Below, one piece after another: positions 51,434 to 59,694 of a stretch of 64,000 bases of DNA (the stretch's first letter is position 1; every line of letters starts with the position of its first letter). The position numbers were made by a program, and so were the translations under genes. Origin of the DNA: DASXRA01 sp963737425 (GTDB lineage: Bacteria; Actinomycetota; Actinomycetes; Mycobacteriales; Jatrophihabitantaceae); the NCBI GenBank assembly GCA_963737425.1, contig CAVTSX010000009.1, forward strand, positions 1,426,001 through 1,490,000, in the 5' to 3' direction. Below the pieces are notes generated by a model. The model had not been told where the DNA came from. It was given only the letters and a program-made list of their open reading frames with translations, and did not search any database.

Positions 51434-52959
51434 TGTCGTTGCCTTTGGCCGACCCGCCCACGTTCTCGCTGCGGGCCCGCGGAGTACGCAAGTCCTTCGC
51501 GGGTACCGAGGTACTGCACGGGGTCGACATCGACATCACCGGCGGCCGGGTCGTCGCGTTGCTCGGCGAGAACGGCGCCGGCAAGTCGACGCTGGTGCGC
51601 GTCCTCGCCGGCGCGCACGCCCCGGACGCAGGCACTCTGGAGTTCTCAACCCCCAGTGGCGCCACAGACACGGTGCACAGCCTGGATCCGCTGTCGGCCC
51701 GGCGGCGCGGCATCCGGATGATCTTCCAGGAGCTGTCCGACGCACCCGACCTCACCGTCGCCGAGAACATCAGCCTCGGACAATGGCCGACCCGGCGGGG
51801 CGTAATCCGCTGGGGCGCGCTGCGGCGGCGGGCGCGTGAGGTACTCGACGGCTTGGGCGTACACCTCGACCTGGACGCGACCGTCGGGTCGTTGCGGATC
51901 GGCGAGCGGCAGATCGTGGAGATAGCACGGGCATTGTCCGAAGACGCGACATGCCTCGTCCTCGACGAGCCGACCGCCGCGCTGTCGTCGGAAGAGGTTG
52001 ATCGGCTGTTCAGTTTCGTACGACGGCTGCGCGACCGCCGCGTCGCGCTCGTCTACATCACGCACCGTCTGGACGAGGTGGCCGCCATCGCCGACGACGT
52101 CGTCGTGCTGCGCGACGGGGCGGTGTCGGGCGCCGGGCCGGCCGGCCAGTTCGATCGTCGCAGCCTGGTGACCGCCATGGTCGGACGCGACATCGGCGCG
52201 GTGACCCGGCCGGCCCCAGCGGGTCCCCGCACGCAGGGCGAGCCGGTGCTGGTCCTCTCGGGGGCGGCCGCGGACGGCGCATTCCGCGACATCGACCTCG
52301 AGGTGGCGCCGGGCGAGGTGGTGTGCCTGTACGGCAAGATCGGCAGCGGCACCGCCGAGGTCGCCGACGCCGTGTTCGGACGCCGCGCTCTCACGTCGGG
52401 CACCCTTCGGGTGCTGGGCAGGCCGCCGGCCAATCACCCGCGGCAGGCGATCGAGAACGGCGTGGGCTACCTCGCCGCCGACCGCGCCCGCGAGGGCGTC
52501 CTGCTCGCCCGCACGGTCGGCGAGAACCTCGCGGCGCCGTCGTGGTCGCGGCTGGGCCGGCGCGGTCTCATCGGCGCGCAGGTCGAGAAGGCCGCCTTCG
52601 GACGATGGCACGACGTGCTCAACATCCAGGCAGTCGCCGGCGCCGAGCAGCCGATCGCGAGCTTGTCCGGTGGCAACCAGCAGAAGGTGCTGCTCGCTCG
52701 CTGGCTCGAACGCGGTAGTCCCCTGCTCGCCCTGGTCGAGCCGACGCGCGGCGTCGACGTCGGCGCGCGCGCCGACATCTACCGGGTGCTGCGCGACCTC
52801 GCCGCCCAGGGCACCGCCGTCCTCGTGGCGACGAGCGACTACGAGGAGGTCGTCCAGCTCGCCGACCGGGCCGTGGTCATGGCGCGCGGGACGGTCGTGC
52901 GGGAACTGCGCGGCGACGAGATCACCACCGAGATGCTCACCGATGCGGCGGGCGGATGA
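51433..52959 (+). CDS. sugar ABC transporter ATP-binding protein (double ABC domain)
   Basis: A 508-residue RbsA/MglA-like protein with two ABC domains in tandem. Domain 1 has Walker A GENGAGKST (45-53), Walker B in CLVLDEPTAAL and signature-like LRIGERQIVEIARAL. Domain 2 has a degenerate Walker A (YGKIGSGTAEVADAVFG) but a proper signature LSGGNQQKVLLARWL. This asymmetry is typical of the family. It powers sugar import with the permease that follows, which overlaps it by 4 bases. Confidence 0.94.
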   Translation: MSLPLADPPTFSLRARGVRKSFAGTEVLHGVDIDITGGRVVALLGENGAGKSTLVRVLAGAHAPDAGTLEFSTPSGATDTVHSLDPLSARRRGIRMIFQELSDAPDLTVAENISLGQWPTRRGVIRWGALRRRAREVLDGLGVHLDLDATVGSLRIGERQIVEIARALSEDATCLVLDEPTAALSSEEVDRLFSFVRRLRDRRVALVYITHRLDEVAAIADDVVVLRDGAVSGAGPAGQFDRRSLVTAMVGRDIGAVTRPAPAGPRTQGEPVLVLSGAAADGAFRDIDLEVAPGEVVCLYGKIGSGTAEVADAVFGRRALTSGTLRVLGRPPANHPRQAIENGVGYLAADRAREGVLLARTVGENLAAPSWSRLGRRGLIGAQVEKAAFGRWHDVLNIQAVAGAEQPIASLSGGNQQKVLLARWLERGSPLLALVEPTRGVDVGARADIYRVLRDLAAQGTAVLVATSDYEEVVQLADRAVVMARGTVVRELRGDEITTEMLTDAAGG

Positions 52960-54038
52960 CTGATTCGCATCCCGCCGTGGGCGGGGCCCCTCGCTCGAGC
53001 GATCATCGTATGGAGGCCAACGTGTCCGAGGTCATGAACCGCACCGTCGAGCCGAACGCAGACGTCGCCGACGTCGCCGACGTGGGCGACGCGGCCGCGG
53101 CACGCCGCCGGCGGTCGGTACCGGAACTAGCGGCGCTGCTCACCGTCCTGGTGGGGCTGCTCGTGTTCTTCTCCGTCCAGTCCAAGTACTTCCTGACCAG
53201 CGACAACATCATCAACGTGCTGACCGCGATCGCGGTCACCGGCATCATCGCGGTACCCGGCACGATGCTGCTCATCGCCGGACAGGTCGACCTCTCGGTC
53301 GGCAGCGGCGCAGCGTTCTGCGGCGTCGTGATGGCCACCGTCGCCCAGACGCAGACGATCGGCCTGTCGGTCGTGGTCGCCGTCCTCGCGGGCATCGTCA
53401 TCGGCGTGGTCAACGGCTTCCTGGTCACCGTCGTCGGCGTCAACGCGCTGATCACGACGCTCGGCATGCTGGCCGTGCTGCGCGGGCTCACCGAGGTGCG
53501 CGCCAACGGCGCGACCGTCCCGCTGGCCAACTTCGGCGGTCTCGGCACCGGTCGGCCGTTCCTCAGCATTCCGGTGCCGGTGCTGGTGCTCATCGGCGTC
53601 GTGATCATCGCCGTGCTGACCATGCGCTACACGGTCTTCGGACGCTCGCTCTACGCCGCCGGGTCGAACCCGACCGCCGCCCGGCTGGTTGGCGTCCGCA
53701 CCAAGAAGATGATCTTCATCGGGTTTGTGGCGAGCGGGCTCGGGGTGGCGGTGTCCGGGTTGATCCTCGACTCGCAACTCTCGGCGGCCTCACCGAACGC
53801 GGCCACCGGCCTGGAGCTGTCGGTGGTCACCGCGATAGTGCTGGGCGGCGCCAGCCTCTCCGGCGGACGCGGCACCGTGCAGGGCACGCTCGTCGGGCTG
53901 CTGATCATCGGCGTCCTCAACAACGGCCTGACGCTGCTCAACGTCTCAAGCTTCTACCAGCAGGTGGCCAGCGGCAGCCTGCTGATCGTGGCGGTCAGCT
54001 TCGACCAGTTGCGGCAGAGGCTGGGGGGCGGCACGTGA
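52956..54038 (+). CDS. sugar ABC transporter permease (RbsC-like)
   Basis: A 360-residue permease with about eight to ten membrane helices. The family signature is GTMLLIAGQVDLSVGSGAAF, with a second landmark in VVTAIVLGGASLSGGRGTVQGTLVG. The N-terminal 50 residues are hydrophilic and include a DVADVADVGDAAAARRRR stretch. Only one permease is present, so a homodimer is expected. Overlaps flank it on both sides. Confidence 0.93.
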   Translation: MTDSHPAVGGAPRSSDHRMEANVSEVMNRTVEPNADVADVADVGDAAAARRRRSVPELAALLTVLVGLLVFFSVQSKYFLTSDNIINVLTAIAVTGIIAVPGTMLLIAGQVDLSVGSGAAFCGVVMATVAQTQTIGLSVVVAVLAGIVIGVVNGFLVTVVGVNALITTLGMLAVLRGLTEVRANGATVPLANFGGLGTGRPFLSIPVPVLVLIGVVIIAVLTMRYTVFGRSLYAAGSNPTAARLVGVRTKKMIFIGFVASGLGVAVSGLILDSQLSAASPNAATGLELSVVTAIVLGGASLSGGRGTVQGTLVGLLIIGVLNNGLTLLNVSSFYQQVASGSLLIVAVSFDQLRQRLGGGT

Positions 54039-55081
54039 CGCGACTGCGGCTCGGTGTGATCGGCTGCGGTTCCTGGGCCGTGGCGGCCCACCTTCCCAGC
54101 CTGGCCACCCGCTCCGACGACGTCGAGTTCGTCGGCGTGAGCCGGCACGGCGCGGAGGCGCTCAAGCGCATCCAGGATCGGTTCGGCTTCGCCGTGGCCA
54201 GCGAGGACTACCGCGACGTCCTGGCCGCCGGGGTCGACATCGCCGTGGTCGCCAGCCCCACCGCACTGCACCATGAACACGCGAAGGCCGCGCTGAACGC
54301 CGGCGCCCACGTGCTGTGCGAGAAGCCGTTCACGCTCACGGCCGCCGAGGCGTGGGATCTCGTCGCAGCCGCCGAACGCGCACAGCGGCACCTGCTCGTC
54401 TCGTTCGGATGGAACTACACCCCGATGGTCGAACGGGCCCGCGCACTGATCGACATCGGCGACGTCGAGCAGATCTCGATCACCATGTCGTCGCAGACCC
54501 GCGAGCTGCTCTCCGACACCGGCGCCTACCCGGACGCCAGCCCCGACACCGTCCCCGAGTCGCGCACCTGGACCGACCCGGCCGTTTCCGGCGGCGGTTA
54601 CGGGCAGGCCCAGCTCTCGCACGCGCTCGCACTCGCGCTGTGGCTGACCGGGGCTCGAGTGCGCGGCGCGTTCGGGCTGATGTCGTCGCTCGGAGCTCGC
54701 GTCGAGCTGCACGACGCCCTGGCCCTGTCGCTCGACGGTGGCGCAATCGCCAGCGTCGGCGGGGCGTCGGCGTTCACCGGCGCGGACGGCAACAAGCACC
54801 ACCTGGCCGTCGAGGCGGTCGGCAGCGCCGGGCAGTTCCACGTGGACGTCTTCCGCGAGCGCGTCTCACTTTTCCGTCCCGATACGGGTCAGACGGACCT
54901 GCCCGTCCAGCCGGGCGAGGGCGCCTACGACGGAGCACTCGCGACGCAGCGGCTCGTCGACCTGGCACTCGGGCGTTCCGTCGACAACCCGGCGCCGGGC
55001 GAACTCGGGGCGCGCACCGTCGAGGCGCTCGAGCTCGCCTACCGCAGCGCGGCATCCGGCTCATTCGAGGAACGCGCATGA
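54035..55081 (+). CDS. Gfo/Idh/MocA-family oxidoreductase
   Basis: A 348-residue NAD(P)-dependent dehydrogenase. The Rossmann domain starts LRLGVIGCGSWAVAAHLPSL; the conserved EKP is in HVLCEKPFTL (catalytic lysine), preceded by VVASPTALHHEHAKAAL. The C-terminal alpha/beta domain follows. Such enzymes oxidise sugars or inositols at C1 or C3. Here it could oxidise L-rhamnose to rhamnono-lactone or act on a related sugar. GTG start overlaps the permease stop (GTGA). Confidence 0.88.
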   Translation: MTRLRLGVIGCGSWAVAAHLPSLATRSDDVEFVGVSRHGAEALKRIQDRFGFAVASEDYRDVLAAGVDIAVVASPTALHHEHAKAALNAGAHVLCEKPFTLTAAEAWDLVAAAERAQRHLLVSFGWNYTPMVERARALIDIGDVEQISITMSSQTRELLSDTGAYPDASPDTVPESRTWTDPAVSGGGYGQAQLSHALALALWLTGARVRGAFGLMSSLGARVELHDALALSLDGGAIASVGGASAFTGADGNKHHLAVEAVGSAGQFHVDVFRERVSLFRPDTGQTDLPVQPGEGAYDGALATQRLVDLALGRSVDNPAPGELGARTVEALELAYRSAASGSFEERA

Positions 55082-56199
55082 AGATCGCCGCGGTCGACGC
55101 CATCCCGGTCGCCTACCCGGAGCCGAACGACCACGGCAGCACGCGGCACCTGCTGCTCGTCCGGATCACCAGCGACGACGGTCAGATTGGCTGGGGCGAG
55201 GCGGTCACCATGTGGCCCGAGGCCACCGTCGCCGCCGCGGCGCTGGTCGCCGGCCTCACGCCGCTCGTCACCGGGCGCGAGCCCGCCGAACACGCGGCGA
55301 TCCATGCTGCCCTAGTCGGCCATACCTGGTGGTACGGAAACGGCGGCATCGCCTCGTTCGCCATCTCGGCCATCGACATCGCCCTGTGGGACCTCGCCGG
55401 GAAGTCGCTCGGGTGCAACGTGCTCAATCTGTTGGGCGGCGCGGTCCACGCCAACCTGCCGATCCTGATCAGCTGCCACGCAGCGGATTCCGACCTCGAT
55501 ACGATGGCCGCGACGATGGCCGGCTGGGTGCACTCGTCGAACGCGGTGGGCATCAAGGTCGGCTTCGGCAAGCGCGGCGGTGCACGCCTGGGCGTTGACG
55601 CGGACCGCGACGAGGCCTTCGTGGCCGCGCTGCGGCGCGAGCTCGGCCCGGCGCCGGCGATCATGGTCGACCTGGCCGCCACACTGCACTGGGACGTTCG
55701 CACTGCGATCCGGCGCACCCAGGCGTTCGAGCAGTACGACATCGACTGGATCGAAGAACCTCTGGGCGCCGACAACCCGGCCGGCTACCGCGAGCTGCGC
55801 GCCCGCACGTCGACGAGAATCGCCTACGGCGAAAGGGAATGGACGCCACGCGGCATCCAGCGCATCCTCGCCGACCGTACCGCGGACGTCGTCGGCGTCG
55901 ACCCCGGACGCTGCGAGGGCATCACCGGCTGGCTCGCCGCCGCCGCCCATACCCAGGCGTACGGAATCGAGATCAACGCGCACGCGTGGTCGAGCGCCAT
56001 CGTCACCGCAGCCAGCCTCGCCCTGTCGCTGGCATCACCCAACTGCCGCCAGATCGAGGTCAAACCGCTTCCCAACCCGATGCAGCACGAACTCGCACGG
56101 CAGCCGGTCACTCCGCACGACGGCCGGCTCACCGCGCTTCACGGCCCCGGTCTCGGCGTCGAGATCGACGAGTCGGTCGTGGAGCGCTACCGCCGCTGA
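55078..56199 (+). CDS. mandelate racemase/muconate lactonizing enzyme family protein (second copy)
   Basis: A 373-residue enolase-superfamily enzyme that is only distantly like the one at 48934. Motifs are GIKVGFGKRG, AIMVDLAATLHWD (metal Asp), DWIEEPLG (Glu), IAYGEREWTPRG (Glu) and a late EINAHAWSSAIVT (histidine). The C-terminus is PHDGRLTALHGPGLGVEIDE, a motif seen again as a relic at 59445. The reaction is likely a sugar-acid dehydration. ATG overlaps the oxidoreductase stop (ATGA). Confidence 0.87.
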   Translation: MKIAAVDAIPVAYPEPNDHGSTRHLLLVRITSDDGQIGWGEAVTMWPEATVAAAALVAGLTPLVTGREPAEHAAIHAALVGHTWWYGNGGIASFAISAIDIALWDLAGKSLGCNVLNLLGGAVHANLPILISCHAADSDLDTMAATMAGWVHSSNAVGIKVGFGKRGGARLGVDADRDEAFVAALRRELGPAPAIMVDLAATLHWDVRTAIRRTQAFEQYDIDWIEEPLGADNPAGYRELRARTSTRIAYGEREWTPRGIQRILADRTADVVGVDPGRCEGITGWLAAAAHTQAYGIEINAHAWSSAIVTAASLALSLASPNCRQIEVKPLPNPMQHELARQPVTPHDGRLTALHGPGLGVEIDESVVERYRR

Positions 56200-56223
56200 A
56201 CTCCCACCCACACGGAGCCCCCC

Positions 56224-59200
56224 ATGCGATCACTCCGCCGTATCTCCGCTGGCCTCATCGCCCTCCTGTCCGTCGCCGGACTCGCGGCTTCGGCGCAGGC
56301 CACGCCGGCCGGCCAGAGCTCGGTCAAGGTCCGGCAACTGACCACCGAGTACGCCCACAACCCCTTGGGCATCGACGTGGCGCGACCCAGGCTGAGCTGG
56401 CAGCTCAGCTCACCGGACCGTGACCAGAAACAAACGGCATACCAGATCCTCGTGTCATCCAGTCCGTCCGACCTCGCCAAATCCCAAGGCGACGTCTGGG
56501 ATTCCGGGAAAGTGAACTCTGGCCAGTCCGTGAACGTGCAATACGGCGGTCCCGACCTGGCCTCGCGCACACGGTACTACTGGGAGGTCCGCATTTGGGA
56601 TGGCGACGGCCTACCCTCCGCTTGGAGTCCACCAGCCTGGTGGGAGACCGCGATCATGCACCCCGCCGAATGGACAGCCGACTGGATCGGACCGCCGAGC
56701 GTCGACCTGCAGCCGGACCTCAACGGCGACGAGTGGATCTGGTACCCCGAGGGCAATCTGGCACAGGGCTTTCCGTCCGGTACCCGGTACTTCCGGCTGG
56801 ACTTCGACGTGCCGAGCGACCGGACCATCGCATCCGCGACGCTCACCGCGACCGCCGACAACCAGGTCACCGCCTACCTCAACGGCACCCAGGTCGCGGC
56901 GAGCAGCGACTGGACCAAAGCAGCGCGACAGGACGTCGCCGCTTCGCTGACACCTGGCGCGAACGTGCTTGCGTTGGCCGCGACCAACCAGGGCGCGGGC
57001 GCGGCCGGCCTCATCGCCCGTCTGCGCATCAGCTTCACCAGCGGCGATCCGCTGGTCATCGACACCGGCGGATCTGCCAAGGCGGCCAACACAGCAGCTA
57101 CCGGCTGGCAAGCGCAGGGTTTCGACGACTCGACCTGGCCGGACGCGCTGGACCTCGGCACGTACGGCATCGCACCATGGAAACAGCAAGTCACCGTAGC
57201 TCCCCCGGCCCAGGTCGCCGGACCCCTGCTGCGCAAGGAGTTCACCGCCGCCAAGCCCATCACGCGCGCCCGCGCCTACATCACCGGACTGGGCAACTAC
57301 ACGCTGCGCCTCAACGGGCAGAAGGTCGGCGACCGTCTCCTGGATCCCGCCTACACGGAATACGACAAGACCGTCCTCTACGCCACCTACGACGTAACAG
57401 CCGACATCCGTACCGGGCAGAATGCAGTCGCTGTCGCGCTGGCGCCGGGGTTCTACTACTACAACACGCCCAAGCTGCTCATGCAGCTAGTGATCGACTA
57501 CGCCGACGGCACCAGCACCACGATCAAGACCGACAACACTTGGCAGCTCGGTACCTCCGGCCCGACGACGTTCGCCGCCACCGGTGGCGCCAGCGGCCAG
57601 CCAGTCTTCGGAGGCGAGACCTACGACGCGCGTCGCAATCCGGTCGGCTGGGATCAGCCGGGCTTCGATGTCACGGGATGGCAGCCCGCCACGGTCCTGC
57701 CAGCACCCGGCGGGCGCCTCGTTGCGGAGTCGGTCGAGCCGGTGACCGTCGCCGAGGACGTAACGCCGGTCGCCGTGAAGCAGCCGAAGCCGGGCAGCTA
57801 CGTGGTCGATATGGGGCGCACGCTCACCGGGTGGATCCGCCTGACAACTGCCGGACAGCCGGGCGCGAAGGTGTCGATTCAGTACGGCGAGAAGCTGAAC
57901 GCCGACGGCACCGTCTACGCGATCCCCAATCCCGGACCGCGTTCACGCTTCCAGCGCGACGAATACATCTTCGGTGGCTCCGGCGTCGAGACATGGGAAC
58001 CCTCATTCACGTTCAAGTCGTTCCGCTACGTCCAACTGGACGGTCTTGACGCGCCACCCCAACCGGGAGCAGTGATCGGGCGAGTGGTCCATAGCTCGGT
58101 GCCGACCACGGGAGCGTTCTCTTCATCGGACGCCCTCTACGGCCAGATTCACCAGGCGATGCAACGAACAACGCTCAACGGCCTGCTCGGCTACCCGGCG
58201 ATCGACCCGGCAAACGAGCGGAACGGCTGGACCGCCGACACCCAACTGATCACGCCGTCGATGACCGACAACTTCGGCATGGACGCATTCCTGGCGCAGT
58301 GGCTCGATGATGTACAGGACAGCCAACGCAGTGATGGCTCCATTTCGAAGATCGATCCGATCCGGGACGGCTGCTGTTACGGCGCTCAAGCACCCGAGTG
58401 GACCGCCGCGTTCCCACTGGTGGCCTGGGACCTCTACGTCAGATACGGCGATCGTGGCGTGCTCGAGTCGCACTACGATTCACTCACCAAGTACATGCAA
58501 TGGCAGATCGGCAGCCTCAACGACGGTATTGGGCCGGCCAGCGTCTATGGTGACTGGAATTCGCCCGGTTACGGTACGGCCCCGGAAGATCGACGACTGA
58601 GTTCTACGGCCTACATCTACCAGCAGGCCACGGTAATGGCCGATATCGCGACCGCGCTCGGGCACTCCGACGACGCGGCAAGCTATGAGTCAACTGCGGA
58701 TCTCATCAAGACAAAATTCAACGAGCTCTTCCTGGATCCCATCTCCGGGCAATACCGGACGGCGACTGATCCCGGCTACCGGCAGGCATCCAACGCCATC
58801 CCACTCGAGTTCGGCATGGTGCCTGATGAGTACCGAGCATCCGTCTTGCAAGGACTGGTGGACGACGTCACCGCGCGCGGCGAACACCTGAACACCGGAA
58901 TACTCGGTACGCCCGCCTTGCTCGACGTACTCACGAGCAACGGACACGCCGATCTCGCACACGCAATCGCGAACCAGACGACCTACCCGAGCTGGGGTCA
59001 GTGGCTCCAGGCCGGCGCCGACACCTTGTGGGAGGCGTGGGGGCTCAACGCACGCTCGCACAACCACCCGATGTTCGGAAGCGTCGACGCCTGGTTCTAC
59101 CAAGACGTCGCCGGTATCTCACCGGACCCGCAGGCCCCGGGCTACCAGCACAGCATCATCAAGCCCTACCCGATGGCCACGCCAAGCCAGGCCTCGGCGA

Positions 59201-59448
59201 CCATCGACACGGTATACGGCCAGATCGCGGTCTCGTGGACGGCCGACACCACGGCGTTCAACCTCAACGTCCGGGTGCCCGGCAACGCCACTGCGACCGT
59301 CGACGTGCCCGTTGCCAACTGCTCGGTGGTGACCGAGGGCGGCCAACCGGCCGACCAGGCGCCCGGCATCAAATCGCTCGGAATCGCCGATGGCTACGCG
59401 CAATTCGACGTCGGCTCTGGCAACTACCATTTCCGGTGCGGCCGATGA
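56224..59448 (+). CDS. secreted alpha-L-rhamnosidase, GH78
   Basis: A 1074-residue enzyme with a signal peptide (residues 1-26, ASAQA-TPA). Order of parts: Ig-like (35-145), an extra beta-sandwich with WIWYPEG...DNQVTAYLNGTQV...FDDSTWPDALD (170-325), N-terminal jelly roll (PLLRKEF, 335-480), Rhamnosid domain (SYVVDMGRTLTGW, 525-620), catalytic (alpha/alpha)6 barrel (625-970) and C-terminal sandwich. The acid region is ANERNGWTAD (E665, D672) and the base E937 is in TLWEAW. It is a distant paralogue of the enzyme at 22043. It lies in the importer operon, 24 bp after the second enolase gene. Confidence 0.93.
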   Translation: MRSLRRISAGLIALLSVAGLAASAQATPAGQSSVKVRQLTTEYAHNPLGIDVARPRLSWQLSSPDRDQKQTAYQILVSSSPSDLAKSQGDVWDSGKVNSGQSVNVQYGGPDLASRTRYYWEVRIWDGDGLPSAWSPPAWWETAIMHPAEWTADWIGPPSVDLQPDLNGDEWIWYPEGNLAQGFPSGTRYFRLDFDVPSDRTIASATLTATADNQVTAYLNGTQVAASSDWTKAARQDVAASLTPGANVLALAATNQGAGAAGLIARLRISFTSGDPLVIDTGGSAKAANTAATGWQAQGFDDSTWPDALDLGTYGIAPWKQQVTVAPPAQVAGPLLRKEFTAAKPITRARAYITGLGNYTLRLNGQKVGDRLLDPAYTEYDKTVLYATYDVTADIRTGQNAVAVALAPGFYYYNTPKLLMQLVIDYADGTSTTIKTDNTWQLGTSGPTTFAATGGASGQPVFGGETYDARRNPVGWDQPGFDVTGWQPATVLPAPGGRLVAESVEPVTVAEDVTPVAVKQPKPGSYVVDMGRTLTGWIRLTTAGQPGAKVSIQYGEKLNADGTVYAIPNPGPRSRFQRDEYIFGGSGVETWEPSFTFKSFRYVQLDGLDAPPQPGAVIGRVVHSSVPTTGAFSSSDALYGQIHQAMQRTTLNGLLGYPAIDPANERNGWTADTQLITPSMTDNFGMDAFLAQWLDDVQDSQRSDGSISKIDPIRDGCCYGAQAPEWTAAFPLVAWDLYVRYGDRGVLESHYDSLTKYMQWQIGSLNDGIGPASVYGDWNSPGYGTAPEDRRLSSTAYIYQQATVMADIATALGHSDDAASYESTADLIKTKFNELFLDPISGQYRTATDPGYRQASNAIPLEFGMVPDEYRASVLQGLVDDVTARGEHLNTGILGTPALLDVLTSNGHADLAHAIANQTTYPSWGQWLQAGADTLWEAWGLNARSHNHPMFGSVDAWFYQDVAGISPDPQAPGYQHSIIKPYPMATPSQASATIDTVYGQIAVSWTADTTAFNLNVRVPGNATATVDVPVANCSVVTEGGQPADQAPGIKSLGIADGYAQFDVGSGNYHFRCGR

Positions 59449-59657
59449 GGGCGACGATCCGGCTAGCGCCGGCTGCGGCCGTATTGGTCACCGCGACCGC
59501 AGCTCACGTGGCAACTCTCCTCGCCCGAGCACGATGCCACCCAACAGGCGTAGTGCCGCACACCGGCCGGCTAACCGCGCTGGACGGCCCCGGTCTTGGC
59601 ATCGACATCGACATCGACGAAGACGTCGTCAGGCGATACCGGCTCCATCGAAACTGA
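59445..59657 (+). pseudogene. relic: C-terminal end of an enolase-superfamily gene
   Basis: The ATG at 59445 overlaps the GH78 stop (ATGA) and opens a 70-codon frame. Its last 30 residues, HTGRLTALDGPGLGIDIDIDED and VVRRYRL, copy the end of the enzyme at 55078 (HDGRLTALHGPGLGVEIDESV). The preceding LVTATAAHVATLLA resembles IVTAASLALSLA of the same enzyme, with the region between shortened. I read it as the remnant of a deleted dehydratase gene. It may still be translated. Confidence 0.7.
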
Positions 59658-59694
59658 TCCGCCCGACTAACCGACCCCGAGGTTAGGAGCGCAC

